From Aeromicrobium stalagmiti (GTDB lineage Bacteria; Actinomycetota; Actinomycetes; Propionibacteriales; Nocardioidaceae): 64,000 nucleotides of DNA. Shown here piece after piece: positions 14,130-22,539 of this stretch (position 1 is the stretch's first letter; each line of letters begins with the position of its first letter). Under the pieces are notes generated by a model. That model was not told the DNA's origin, did not search any database, and saw nothing but the letters and a program-made list of their open reading frames with translations. The translations under genes were made by a program, and so were the position numbers. The stretch covers positions 124,001 through 188,000 of the forward strand of contig NZ_JABSTZ010000005.1 of the NCBI RefSeq assembly GCF_013283745.1, written 5' to 3'.

Positions 14130-14554
14130 GGCCGCGCGACGACGGCACCGCGACCGTCGAGTTCGTCTGGCTGACCCTGCTCCTGCTGGTGCCGTTCGTC
14201 TACATCCTGGTCGCGGTGTTCGACACGCAGCGCGCCTCCTACGGCGTCTCCACGGCCAGCCGTTCGGCGGCGCGGGCCTTCCTGCAGGCGTCCGACCCGG
14301 CGACCGGCGAGAAGCGGGCGCGGCTCGCCGCGAGGGTCGCCCTGGACGACCAGGGGCTCGACGCCGCCAGCATCCGCATCACCTGCCTGCCGGCGCCGGG
14401 GGAGTGCCTGCAGCCGGGCTCGTCGGTGCGGGTCGTGGTGCGGGCGACCCAGCCGCTGCCCCTGACTCCGAGCGCGCTCGGTAGCCAGCTGGGCGGGGTG
14501 ACGGTCGACAGCACCCACACCGAGCCCTATGGCACGTTCCGGGAGGAGCGGTGA
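14126..14554 (+). CDS. Second TadE-like pseudopilin
   Basis: A 142-residue protein with an N-terminal DDGTATVEFVWLTLLLLVPF helix and an ASYGVSTASRSAARAF segment, again TadE-like. Two cysteines (CLPAPGEC) in the C-terminal domain could form a disulfide outside the membrane. It is translationally coupled to the genes on both sides (GTGA overlaps). It probably forms a minor pilin complex with the upstream TadE-like protein. Confidence 0.8.
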   Translation: MRPRDDGTATVEFVWLTLLLLVPFVYILVAVFDTQRASYGVSTASRSAARAFLQASDPATGEKRARLAARVALDDQGLDAASIRITCLPAPGECLQPGSSVRVVVRATQPLPLTPSALGSQLGGVTVDSTHTEPYGTFREER

Positions 14555-14949
14555 GGCGCGAGGACGGTCAGGTCACCGTCATGACGATCGGCTTCCTGCT
14601 GTTCGTCGGCCTGCTCGCGGTCGTCGTCATCAACTCGTCGGCGGCGTTTCTCGAGCGGCAGCGGCTCGACAACATGGCCGACGGCGCGGCGCTCTCCGCA
14701 GCGGACGGGTTGAGCCGCGCCACGTTCTACCGTCGCGGCGAGGTGACGCTCGACGGCGCGCAGGCGCGGCGACTCGTCGGGCGTTACGTCGGCGGCGACG
14801 GTGTCCGGATCGTCCGGGTCACGACGGACGACGAGCAGGTGAGTGTGCGTCTGGAGCGGTCGATCGACCTCGCCCTCGCACCGCCGGGATGGGACTCGCA
14901 GACCACGATCGTGTCGGAGGCGACGGCTCAGCTGAGGCTGGGGGACTGA
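14551..14949 (+). CDS. TadG-like pilus-associated protein
   Basis: A 132-residue protein: a REDGQVTVMTIGFLLFVGLL helix, then LERQRLDNMADGAALSAAD, the TadG/Rv3660-type signature in which the region after the helix resembles TadE. It lacks the large von Willebrand domain of proteobacterial TadG, as is usual in actinobacteria. It is the last gene of the tad cluster, with a GTG start overlapping the previous stop; the neighbour at 14951 is convergent, with the two stop codons one base apart. Confidence 0.75.
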   Translation: MRREDGQVTVMTIGFLLFVGLLAVVVINSSAAFLERQRLDNMADGAALSAADGLSRATFYRRGEVTLDGAQARRLVGRYVGGDGVRIVRVTTDDEQVSVRLERSIDLALAPPGWDSQTTIVSEATAQLRLGD

Positions 14950-14950
14950 G

Positions 14951-15529
14951 TCAGACCAGGCGCTGGATGACGACGCCGCCGAAGCGAGCCTCACCGATCG
15001 TGCACTCGATGCCGTCGATCCAGCACCGCCCGGTCTCGAGCACCTCACCTGCGATCTCGCTCTGGGGCCCGGCCGGAGACTCGGCGTAGAACACGATGAG
15101 CCCGCCGGCCATGCCCTCGTTGTAGCCGACGACGCGGCGTCCGCCACGGTCGGCGGCGCGCTGTGAGCAGTCGGCGCACACCGATGCCGGGTAGCGGTCG
15201 GTGAGGAACGTCGGTCGGCCGCAGATCGGGCACGGGTGGGTGGGGGAGGCGTCGGGCTCCGGGGCAGGGGCCGGCGCGTCGACGCCGTACAGGTGCCGCT
15301 GCTCGGCGAGCCAGCCGACGATGAGTGTCTCGATCGTCTCGCCCGACAGGGCCGTCATGCTGGTCTGATATCCGCCGCGATAGCCGATGACAGCGGCGCG
15401 GTCGCCACCGTCGAAGGCGAAGCCACCGCACACGAGATCGCCCTCGAGCTCGTCGTGGGGGTGAGGGACGACGTCGACGTGGAGCACCTCTGCGGCCTTC
15501 GCGGCGGCCTGTGCGCGGGTCAAGGTCAT
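14951..15529 (-). CDS. Conserved hypothetical protein with a zinc ribbon
   Basis: A 192-residue protein. The ATG at 15529 overlaps the stop of the HIT gene (ATGA); longer frames only shadow that gene. A middle CPICGRPTFLTDRYPASVCA segment with four cysteines forms a probable zinc ribbon. The N-terminal half begins with helices (LTRAQAAAKAAEVLHV), and the C-terminus is beta-rich. I do not know its function. Coupling with a HIT hydrolase suggests a nucleotide-related role, which is inference. Confidence 0.65.
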   Translation of the reverse strand: MTLTRAQAAAKAAEVLHVDVVPHPHDELEGDLVCGGFAFDGGDRAAVIGYRGGYQTSMTALSGETIETLIVGWLAEQRHLYGVDAPAPAPEPDASPTHPCPICGRPTFLTDRYPASVCADCSQRAADRGGRRVVGYNEGMAGGLIVFYAESPAGPQSEIAGEVLETGRCWIDGIECTIGEARFGGVVIQRLV

Positions 15530-15942
15530 GCCAGGGCCTCCCGGATCGTGGCGGCACAGGTCTCGGCCTCGCCGTCGGCATACTTCGTGCGGGGCCAGAA
15601 GAAGCCACGCAGGCCGTCGCCCTTGGTGCGGGGGACGACGTGCACGTGCAGGTGCGCGACGCTCTGCGACACGACGTTGTTCATCGCGACGAACGTGCCC
15701 TGGGCGCCGAGCCCCGACGTGATCGCGTCGGCGACGCGCTGCGCCGCGGAGAACAGCGGCACGATGAGCGGCTCCGGCAGGTCGGACAGCGTCACGACGT
15801 GCTGGCGCGGCACCAGCAGGACGTGCCCCTTGAAGACCGGTCGCACGTCGAGGAACCCGACCACGTCGTCGGTCTCCATCACGATCGTCGCCGGCGTCGT
15901 CCCGGCGACGATGCCGCAGAACAGGCAATCGGGATCGTTCAC
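15526..15942 (-). CDS. HIT family nucleotide hydrolase
   Basis: A 138-residue histidine triad protein. The N-terminus has a zinc CxxC (CLFCGIVAG), and the active site HLHVHVV carries the H-x-H-x-H triad near residue 100. HIT enzymes cleave nucleotide phosphoramidates or dinucleoside polyphosphates in the cytoplasm. Length and motifs are typical. It is cotranscribed with the zinc-ribbon gene at 14951 and divergent from the DUF5302 gene. Confidence 0.9.
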   Translation of the reverse strand: MNDPDCLFCGIVAGTTPATIVMETDDVVGFLDVRPVFKGHVLLVPRQHVVTLSDLPEPLIVPLFSAAQRVADAITSGLGAQGTFVAMNNVVSQSVAHLHVHVVPRTKGDGLRGFFWPRTKYADGEAETCAATIREALA

Positions 15943-15967
15943 GGGACCAGTCCATCACGAACAGCGT

Positions 15968-15973
15968 TAGTGT
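15968..15973 (+). promoter_or_regulatory. Leaderless -10 element (DUF5302 gene)
   Basis: TAGTGT ends 6 bases before ATG 15980; the transcript would start at or next to the start codon. Confidence 0.45.
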
Positions 15974-15979
15974 GAGGAC

Positions 15980-16162
15980 ATGGCTGACTCAGAGAGCAAC
16001 GACCAGAAGGCTGACATGAAGGCCAAGTTCCGCGAGGCGCTGGAGAAGAAGAAGGGCAAGCACCACGCGACGGCCGAGGGCGCCGAGCACGACGGCAGCG
16101 AGAAGTCGCACGGCGCGAACGGCCCGACGCAGTCGCCGGAGTTCCGCCGCAAGAGCGTGTGA
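15980..16162 (+). CDS. DUF5302 protein
   Basis: A 60-residue hydrophilic protein. MADSESNDQKADMKAKFREA followed by LEKKKGKHH matches the small actinobacterial DUF5302 family. It is highly charged and probably disordered. Function unknown. A -10-like TAGTGT lies 6 bases upstream, suggesting a leaderless mRNA. It precedes prfB, but that gene has its own promoter motif. Confidence 0.8.
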   Translation: MADSESNDQKADMKAKFREALEKKKGKHHATAEGAEHDGSEKSHGANGPTQSPEFRRKSV

Positions 16163-16172
16163 CCTGACGCGG

Positions 16173-16178
16173 TAGCCT
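16173..16178 (+). promoter_or_regulatory. Leaderless -10 element (prfB)
   Basis: TAGCCT ends 6 bases before the prfB GTG at 16185. Confidence 0.45.
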
Positions 16179-16184
16179 CGACAG

Positions 16185-17291
16185 GTGGCAGCACCAGATT
16201 TCGAAGAGCAGACCAAGGCACTCGACGCGACCCTGACGTCCATCGAGAAGGTGCTCGACCTCGACGCCGTGCGTCGGGAGATCGACGGACTCCAGGTGGA
16301 GGTCGGCGACCCGGCACTCTGGGACGACCAGGCCAACGCGCAGCGCGTCACGAGTCGCCTGTCGACCCTGCAGGCACAGGTCGAGCGGGTCACCGGTCTG
16401 CGCACCAGCCTCGACGACATCGCGATCATGCACGAGATGGCTGTCGAGGAGGGCGACGCCGAGACGGCCGCCGAGGTCGATCGCGAGCTCGCCCGCACCC
16501 GCAAGGCCATCGAGTCCCTCGAGGTCCGCACCCTGCTGTCGGGCGAGTACGACGAGCGCGACGCGCTGGTCTCGATCCGCTCGGGCGCCGGTGGCGTCGA
16601 CGCCGCCGACTTCGCGCTGATGCTGCAGCGCATGTACATCCGCTGGGCCGAGCGTCACGGCTACACCGTCGAGATCTACGACGTCTCCTACGCCGAGGAG
16701 GCCGGCATCAAATCGACGACCTTCGCGGTCAAGGCCCCCTACGCCTACGGCACGCTGTCGGTCGAGTCCGGCACCCACCGCCTGGTGCGCATCTCGCCGT
16801 TCGACAACCAGGGTCGCCGGCAGACGTCGTTCGCCGCGATCGAGGTCGTGCCGGTGCTGGAGCAGACCGACGAGATCGACGTCCCCGACGAGGAGATCCG
16901 CGTCGACGTCTACCGGTCGTCAGGACCCGGTGGCCAGAGCGTCAACACGACCGACTCGGCCGTCCGCCTCACGCACATCCCGACCGGCACGGTCGTCAGC
17001 TGCCAGAACGAGAAGAGCCAGCTGCAGAACAAGGCCAGTGCCATGGTGATCCTCAAGGCCAAGCTGCTCGCGCTCAAGAAGGCCGAGGAGCGCGCCCACC
17101 TCGACGAGCTGCGCGGAGACGTGCAGGCGTCGTGGGGCGACCAGATGCGCAACTACGTGCTCAACCCGTACCAGATGGTCAAGGACCTGCGTACCGAGTA
17201 CGAGAGCGGCAACACGCAGGGCGTGCTCGACGGCGAGATCGACGACTTCATCGAGGCGGGCATCCGCTGGCGCCGGGAGCACGCCGCGTAG
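16185..17291 (+). CDS. prfB: Peptide chain release factor 2
   Basis: A 368-residue RF2 that terminates translation at UGA and UAA. The tripeptide anticodon SPF is at residues 204-206 ([10 protein letters not shown]) and the catalytic GGQ at 249-251 ([11 protein letters not shown]). No programmed frameshift is needed: the frame is continuous from GTG 16185, in contrast to E. coli prfB. The last codons ([10 protein letters not shown]) lie within a 113-bp unit that recurs downstream. In mycobacteria prfB also sits near ftsE-ftsX-smpB; here a sugar cassette separates them. Confidence 0.97.
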   Translation: MAAPDFEEQTKALDATLTSIEKVLDLDAVRREIDGLQVEVGDPALWDDQANAQRVTSRLSTLQAQVERVTGLRTSLDDIAIMHEMAVEEGDAETAAEVDRELARTRKAIESLEVRTLLSGEYDERDALVSIRSGAGGVDAADFALMLQRMYIRWAERHGYTVEIYDVSYAEEAGIKSTTFAVKAPYAYGTLSVESGTHRLVRISPFDNQGRRQTSFAAIEVVPVLEQTDEIDVPDEEIRVDVYRSSGPGGQSVNTTDSAVRLTHIPTGTVVSCQNEKSQLQNKASAMVILKAKLLALKKAEERAHLDELRGDVQASWGDQMRNYVLNPYQMVKDLRTEYESGNTQGVLDGEIDDFIEAGIRWRREHAA

Positions 17292-17552
17292 CGGCTGTTC
17301 TCCGGCGTCAGCCGGTGGCCGGGCTAGCGCAGCGGGAGCGTCTCACGCCGCAGGCGTCGTCCTGCGAAGCCGGCATCCGCTGGCGCCGGGAGCACGCCGC
17401 GTAGCGGCTGTTCCTCGGCGTCAGCCGGTGCCCGGGCTAGCGCAGCGGGAGCGTCTCACGCCGCAGGCGTCATCCTGCGAAGCCGGCATCCGCTGGCGCC
17501 GGGAGCACGCCGCGTAGCGGCTGATCTTCGGCGGCAGCCGGTGCCCGGGCTG
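17259..17552. repeat. 113-bp tandem repeat containing the 3' end of prfB
   Basis: Copy 1 (17259-17371) begins inside prfB and includes its last 11 codons and stop. Copy 2 (17372-17484) repeats the same bases with a few changes. Copy 3 (17485-17552) is partial. The segment CATCCGCTGGCGCC occurs at 17261, 17374 and 17487. Each unit contains short hairpins: GCCGC-GTA-GCGGC, CCGGC-GTCA-GCCGG and ACGCC-GCA-GGCGT. It fills the gap between prfB and the convergent gene at 17558. Confidence 0.9.
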
Positions 17553-17557
17553 CGGCG

Positions 17558-18094
17558 TCAGTCCTCGAGGGCCTGCTTGTCCTCGACCCGCTGACGGATC
17601 CTGCCCATGCCGGGGATCTTGGCGATCATCTCGTTAAGCTCCTCGATCGTGTCGAGCATGTCGTGGATGTCGGGCGCGACCGACTTCATGTTCTCGACGA
17701 TCGGCAGGATGTCGGTGATCGTCTTGTCGACCAGGTCGGGCAGGTGGTCGATCAGGCGCACGAGGGCCTCGACCTCGTCGGGGCTGGTGCTCTTGGCGAG
17801 GCGGTCGAGCGTCGGCTTGAGCTGCTCGAGCGACGGCGCGAACGAGTCGAGCAGGTGCTGGGCCCGCTCGATGGTGGGCTCGACGCTGCCGACCGTGCCG
17901 GCGGTGCGGATGATGACCTTGTCGGCGGCCTCCCGCGTCCGTTCGATGCGGTCGACCAGCCCGTCGACGCGTGCCAGCAGCGCCTCGGCGGAGTCGAGCA
18001 GGGCGATGGCCCGGGGGACCAGGCCGAGCGCCTGCTCGACGAGCGCAGGTCCTCGGGCGACCAGGGCCAGTGCGTCACGCGGGTCGAGTCTCAT
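17558..18094 (-). CDS. Conserved amphipathic helical protein
   Basis: A 178-residue, all-helical protein rich in Leu, Ile, Asp and Val, with repeated heptad-like segments (LLARVDGLVDRIERTREAAD, LPDLVDKTITDILPIVENMK). Actinobacterial relatives are sometimes labelled ribulose bisphosphate carboxylase large subunit, which the sequence does not support. The pattern resembles apolipoprotein- or phasin-like surface-binding helices. Function unknown. It is convergent with prfB. Confidence 0.65.
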   Translation of the reverse strand: MRLDPRDALALVARGPALVEQALGLVPRAIALLDSAEALLARVDGLVDRIERTREAADKVIIRTAGTVGSVEPTIERAQHLLDSFAPSLEQLKPTLDRLAKSTSPDEVEALVRLIDHLPDLVDKTITDILPIVENMKSVAPDIHDMLDTIEELNEMIAKIPGMGRIRQRVEDKQALED

Positions 18095-18161
18095 CCCTCG
18101 ACGCTAGCCCGGGAGTGGTGAGTCTGCTCGTGACCACCCCCGGGGTGGTGCGGGGGTGGGG

Positions 18162-19169
18162 TCAGTCAGACGTGCTGAAGGCGGCGTCGAATGCCGCTGT
18201 CGGCGCGTCGAACAGGTTGGCCTTGACGAACTCCAGCGCCTCGGGCGCCCCGAGCAGGCGGTCCATGCCGGCGTCCTCCCACTCGATCGAGATGGGTCCC
18301 TCGTAGCCGATCGTGTTGAGCATGCGGAAGCACGCCTCCCACGGGACGTCGCCGCGACCGGTCGAGACGAAGTCCCAGCCCCGACGCGGGTCGGCCCACG
18401 GCAGGTGCGAGCCGAGGATGCCGTTGCGGCCGTTGCCGATCTGCTTCTTCGCGTCCTTGCAGTCGACGTGGTAGATCCGGTCCTTGAAGTCCCAGAGGAA
18501 CCCGAGCGGGTCGAGGTCCTGCCAGACGAAGTGCGACGGGTCCCAGTTGAGCCCGAACGCCTCGCGGTGACCGATCGCCTCGAGCGCTGCGTGCGTCGTC
18601 CAGTAGTCGTAGGCGATCTCGCTGGGGTGCACCTCGTGGGCGAAGCGGACGCCCTCGGCGTCGAAGACGTCGAGGATCGGGTTCCAGCGGTCGGCGAAGT
18701 CCTGGTAGCCCGCGGCGATCATCGCCTCCGAGGCCGGCGGGAACATCGCGACGTACTTCCAGATCGAGGAGCCCGTGAACCCGACGACGGTGTCGACGCC
18801 GAGCATGCGCGCTGCGCGTGCGGTGTGCTTCATCTCCTCGGCGGCGCGCTGCCGGACGCCCTCGGGGACGCCGTCGCCCCACACGCGCGCCGAGAGGATG
18901 TCGTGGTGGCGCTCGTCGATGGGGTCGTCGCAGACCGCCTGGCCCTTGAGGTGGTTGGAGATCGCGTGCACCTCGAGGCCGTAGTGCTCGAGGACGTCGA
19001 TGCGGGTCTGGATGTAGCCGGGGTCCTCGACCGCGGCCCACGGGTCGAGGTGGTCGCCCCAGCACGCGATCTCGAGGCCGTCGTAGCCCCAGCCGGACGC
19101 GAGCTTGGCGACCTCCTCGAAGGGCAGGTCGGCCCACTGGCCGGTGAACAGGGTGATCGGACGGGTCAT
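18162..19169 (-). CDS. Sugar phosphate isomerase/epimerase (TIM barrel)
   Basis: A 335-residue xylose-isomerase-like TIM-barrel protein. Metal-ligand candidates are in [23 protein letters not shown] and the terminal ISIEWED. Relatives isomerise or epimerise sugars or keto-inositols, often after oxidation by a Gfo/Idh/MocA enzyme. The ATG overlaps the stop of that dehydrogenase (ATGA), so the two are a biochemical pair. It is last in the sugar ABC operon. Substrate not predictable; inositol-like or 3-keto sugars are candidates. Confidence 0.85.
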   Translation of the reverse strand: MTRPITLFTGQWADLPFEEVAKLASGWGYDGLEIACWGDHLDPWAAVEDPGYIQTRIDVLEHYGLEVHAISNHLKGQAVCDDPIDERHHDILSARVWGDGVPEGVRQRAAEEMKHTARAARMLGVDTVVGFTGSSIWKYVAMFPPASEAMIAAGYQDFADRWNPILDVFDAEGVRFAHEVHPSEIAYDYWTTHAALEAIGHREAFGLNWDPSHFVWQDLDPLGFLWDFKDRIYHVDCKDAKKQIGNGRNGILGSHLPWADPRRGWDFVSTGRGDVPWEACFRMLNTIGYEGPISIEWEDAGMDRLLGAPEALEFVKANLFDAPTAAFDAAFSTSD

Positions 19170-20353
19170 GCGCTGGCTCCTGTCGAGCGGGTCGTGCCGT
19201 CGGCGGCGCTGGCCTCGACGGCGGCGAGCACGCGCTGCACCGCGAGCCCGTCGGCGAACGACGGCGTGGGGTCGGCGCCCTTGGCGATGTCGGTGACCAG
19301 GTCGACGACCTGGTGCGTGAAGCCGTGCTCGTAGCCGAGCCCGTGCCCGGGCGGCCACCACGCGGCGATGTAGGGGTGCGTGGCCTCGGTGACGAGGATG
19401 CGCCGGAACCCCGCGACGGACGGGTCCTCGGTGGCGTCGAACAGCTCGAGGACGTTCATGTCCTCGAAGTCGAACGCGAGCGAGCCGAGCGTGCCGTTGA
19501 TCTCCAGGCGCAGGGCGTTCTTGCGGCCGGTGGCGAACCGGGTCGCCTCGAAGACGCCGATGGCGCCGCCGACGAAGCGGGCGGTGAAGGCGGCCGCGTC
19601 GTCGACGGTCACCGGTCCACGCTCGGCGTCGGCACTGGAGGAGCCGCCCAGCGTCGCGTGGTCGCCCCCGAGAGGACGCGTCTTCACGAAGGTCTCCATC
19701 AGTCCGCTGACCGACGAGATCTCCGAGCCTGTGACGAACTGCGCCATGTCGATGATGTGTGCGCCGATGTCGCCGAGGGCGCCGGAGCCGGCGAGCGACT
19801 TGTCGAGGCGCCAGCTCATCGGGGCGTTCTCGTCGGCGAGCCAGTCCTGCAGGTACTGCCCGCGGACGTGGCGGATGGTGCCGAGGCGACCGGACGCCAC
19901 GAGCTGGCGGGCGAACGCGACGGCCGGGGTGCGGCGGTAGGTGAAGCCGCACATGGCGCGGACGCCCTTCTTCGCCGCCGCAGCGGCTGCCGCGGCCATC
20001 AGCTCGGCCTCCTCGACGGTGTTGGCCAGCGGCTTCTCGCACAGGACGTGCTTGCCGGCCTCGAGCGCGGCGATCGCGATCTCGGCGTGCGTGTTGCCGG
20101 GGGTGCAGATGTCGATGACGTCGATGTCGTCGCGGGTGAGCAGGGCCCGCCAGTCGGTCTCGACCGACTGCCAGCCGAAGCGTCGGGCGACCTCGCCGGC
20201 CGCGGCCTCGTCGCGTCCGCAGATCGCGCGGAGCTCGGGCGTCAGGGGCAGGTCGAAGAAGGCAGGTGCGGTCCGCCAGGCCTGGGAGTGCGCCGCGCCC
20301 ATGAAGGCGTAGCCGACCATCCCGATGCCGAGCCCGGTCCGTGTGTCGCTCAT
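19166..20353 (-). CDS. Gfo/Idh/MocA family oxidoreductase
   Basis: A 395-residue NAD(P)-dependent sugar or inositol dehydrogenase. The N-terminal Rossmann fold has a [11 protein letters not shown] loop, and the family EKP motif is in LCEKPLANT (about residues 105-113). The C-terminal half has the expected [13 protein letters not shown] segment. It lies between the binding-protein gene and the isomerase. A stable hairpin in the 78-base gap upstream probably lowers its expression relative to the transporter. Confidence 0.9.
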   Translation of the reverse strand: MSDTRTGLGIGMVGYAFMGAAHSQAWRTAPAFFDLPLTPELRAICGRDEAAAGEVARRFGWQSVETDWRALLTRDDIDVIDICTPGNTHAEIAIAALEAGKHVLCEKPLANTVEEAELMAAAAAAAAKKGVRAMCGFTYRRTPAVAFARQLVASGRLGTIRHVRGQYLQDWLADENAPMSWRLDKSLAGSGALGDIGAHIIDMAQFVTGSEISSVSGLMETFVKTRPLGGDHATLGGSSSADAERGPVTVDDAAAFTARFVGGAIGVFEATRFATGRKNALRLEINGTLGSLAFDFEDMNVLELFDATEDPSVAGFRRILVTEATHPYIAAWWPPGHGLGYEHGFTHQVVDLVTDIAKGADPTPSFADGLAVQRVLAAVEASAADGTTRSTGASA

Positions 20354-20397
20354 GCGTGGGTCCTCATGCTGGGGTTCCTCGTGGCTGGGTGGTGGTG

Positions 20398-20424
20398 GGG
20401 CCCGCGGCGTGGTGCCGCGGGCCC
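20398..20424 (-). terminator. Intercistronic hairpin (attenuating terminator or RNA stabiliser)
   Basis: A perfect 11-bp stem, GGGCCCGCGGC and GCCGCGGGCCC, with a 5-base loop. It lies directly after the binding-protein stop and before the oxidoreductase gene on the minus strand. No U-tract. It probably terminates part of the transcripts or protects the binding-protein mRNA. Confidence 0.65.
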
Positions 20425-20431
20425 TCGTCGA

Positions 20432-21484
20432 TCAGGACCTGAACGCGGACGGCAGGTAGGTGTCCACATTGTCCTTCGTGACGATCGGAGCAGCCAGCTT
20501 GAGCTGGCGCGGCACCTCGATCTCGGCGAGGTCCGACATCGACTTGCCCTGCACGAGCAGGCGGGCGAGCTTGATGCCGTCGGCAGCCTGCGTCGACGGG
20601 TAGATGACCGTCGCCTTGAGCACCGAGTTGTCGGCCTTGATGGCGTCCATGACGTCGGCCGATCCGGCGCCGCCGATCATCGTGAACTCGTCGCGGCCGG
20701 CGTTCTTGATGGCTGCGAGGACGCCGACGCCCTGGTCGTCGTCGTGGTTCCACAGGTAGTCGATCTTGGGCGCGGCCTGCAGCAGGTTGGACGCGGCCTT
20801 CTCGCCCGACTCGACCGTGAACTCCGCGGCGACGCGGTTGTCGACCTTGAGGCCGCACGACTTGAGCGCGTCCGAGAAGCCCTTCGAGCGCTCCTGCGTC
20901 AGGGGCAGCGAGTCGATGCCCGCGATCTCGGCGACCTTGAGGCCCTTCTTGCCCGCGGCGTCCTCGCAGACGAAGGTGCCGGCGGAGACGCCCATGCCGT
21001 AGTTGTCGCCCAGCACCGTGGTGCGGGCAGCGAACGGGGAGTCGAACTCGCGGTCGACGTTGATGACCGTGATGCCGGCGTCCATGGCCTTGCGGGCGAC
21101 CGACGTCATCGCGGCGCCGTCGAACGGCAGCAGGACGATCGCGTCGACCTTGTCGTTGATGAACGTCTCGACCTGGGAGATCTGCAGGTTGACGTCGTTG
21201 GTGCCCTCGGCGACCTTGAGCTCGACGTCGTCGTACTTGTCGGCCTGCGCGACCGCCGACTTGGTGATCGAGCCCATCCAGCCGTGGTCGGCCGCCGGTG
21301 CGGAGAAGCCGATGACGACCTTGTCGCCCGACTTGTCGTTGTCGGTGTTGCTCTTGCCGATCGACTCGCTGGTGTCGCTGTCGCCGCTCGAGCTGTTGGT
21401 GCAGGCGCCGAGGACGAGCGTGGCGGCCGCGAAGGCGCCGGCCATCGCGAACGCGCGACGGCGACGGGGGTGGATCGTGGACAT
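20432..21484 (-). CDS. Sugar ABC transporter substrate-binding lipoprotein
   Basis: A 350-residue periplasmic-binding protein of the ribose/galactose type. The N-terminus is a lipoprotein signal with lipobox LVLGAC, then a Ser/Thr/Asp-rich linker. The mature part has family features: VIGFSAPAADHGWMG, DAIVLLPFDGAAM and INVDREF. It delivers a sugar or polyol to the permease encoded upstream. ATG 21484 is followed by the basic stretch RRRRAF. Confidence 0.92.
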   Translation of the reverse strand: MSTIHPRRRRAFAMAGAFAAATLVLGACTNSSSGDSDTSESIGKSNTDNDKSGDKVVIGFSAPAADHGWMGSITKSAVAQADKYDDVELKVAEGTNDVNLQISQVETFINDKVDAIVLLPFDGAAMTSVARKAMDAGITVINVDREFDSPFAARTTVLGDNYGMGVSAGTFVCEDAAGKKGLKVAEIAGIDSLPLTQERSKGFSDALKSCGLKVDNRVAAEFTVESGEKAASNLLQAAPKIDYLWNHDDDQGVGVLAAIKNAGRDEFTMIGGAGSADVMDAIKADNSVLKATVIYPSTQAADGIKLARLLVQGKSMSDLAEIEVPRQLKLAAPIVTKDNVDTYLPSAFRS

Positions 21485-21525
21485 GTGGACTCCTGGTGTG
21501 GTGGGGGACTGCGTGTTGCTGGGTG

Positions 21526-22539
21526 TCACGTCTTGCGGTTCGCGATCCGCTGCTGCAGGAGCACAGCGATCACGATGATCACGCCCTTGGCGACGGCCTG
21601 GGCGGACGTCGAGAGGTTGTTGAGCGTGAAGACATTGGTGAGCGTCGTGAAGATCAGGACGCCGAACAGGGTGCCGACGACGGTGCCGCGGCCGCCGCTG
21701 AGCAGCGTCCCGCCGATCACGACGGCGGCGATCGCGTCGAGCTCGTAGAGGTTGCCGTGCGTCGAGGAGCCGGTCGTGGTCCGCGACATCAGCATCACCG
21801 CGGCGATGCCGCAGGTCGTGCCGAGGAGCGCGTAGAGGTAGACCGTGTGCCGCTGCACCTTGATGCCGGCGAGCCGGGCCGCCTCGGGGTTGCCGCCGAC
21901 CGCGAAGGTGCGTCGACCGAACGTCGTGCGGTTGAGCAGGAACCATCCGGCGGCGGTGACGACCGCGAAGATGATGACGATCACCGGGATGCCGAGCGGC
22001 TCGGCACCGAAGAAGTCGAGGAAGCCCTGGTTGCGGATGATCTGGGTCTTGCGGTCGGCGATGATCTCGGCGAGGCCGCGGGCCGAGGCGAGCATCGCGA
22101 GCGTGGCGATGAAGGGGACGATCCTGCCGTAGGCGATCAGGACTCCGTTGATCGCGCCGCACGCCGTGCCGACGAGGACCGCGCTGAACACCATCGCGAC
22201 CCAGCCGATGTCGTCGGCCATCGCCTGGGTGCCGGTCGTCGTGGCCCAGATCGAGGCGAGGGCGACGATGGCCCCGACCGACAGGTCGATGCCGCCGCCG
22301 GTGATGACGAACGTCATGCCGATCGCGACGACGCCGATCACCGCGGCGAGGCGCAGGATCGTCAGGAGGTTGTCGGTGCTGGCGAACCGGTCGCCGGCTG
22401 AGGCCACGCCCACGACGCACAGGATCACCAGCGCGATCACGAGGCCGAGGTTGCGGGCCAGCCCGACCGAGCCCCCGCGGTCACCCCGGGGCGTCGGGGT
22501 GGGGACGGTGGTGGAGGGGTCCTGCAGAGATGCGCTCAC
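21526..22539 (-). CDS. Sugar ABC transporter permease (RbsC-like)
   Basis: A 337-residue multi-spanning membrane protein of the RbsC/branched-chain class. Landmarks: GGGIDLSVGAIVALASI near the N-terminus, a conserved loop AVGGNPEAARLAGI and GGTLLSGGRGTVVGTL. The GTG start overlaps the ATPase stop (GTGA). It forms the channel of the importer, with the dual ATPase as motor. Confidence 0.93.
   Translation of the reverse strand: MSASLQDPSTTVPTPTPRGDRGGSVGLARNLGLVIALVILCVVGVASAGDRFASTDNLLTILRLAAVIGVVAIGMTFVITGGGIDLSVGAIVALASIWATTTGTQAMADDIGWVAMVFSAVLVGTACGAINGVLIAYGRIVPFIATLAMLASARGLAEIIADRKTQIIRNQGFLDFFGAEPLGIPVIVIIFAVVTAAGWFLLNRTTFGRRTFAVGGNPEAARLAGIKVQRHTVYLYALLGTTCGIAAVMLMSRTTTGSSTHGNLYELDAIAAVVIGGTLLSGGRGTVVGTLFGVLIFTTLTNVFTLNNLSTSAQAVAKGVIIVIAVLLQQRIANRKT

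Noticed and set aside
16185-16300. Programmed frameshift in prfB as in E. coli
   Set aside because: The frame is continuous from GTG; there is no early in-frame TGA.
17132-17404. Alternative frame ending in the same peptide as RF2
   Set aside because: Product of the 113-bp duplication; the upstream part is an out-of-frame shadow of prfB.
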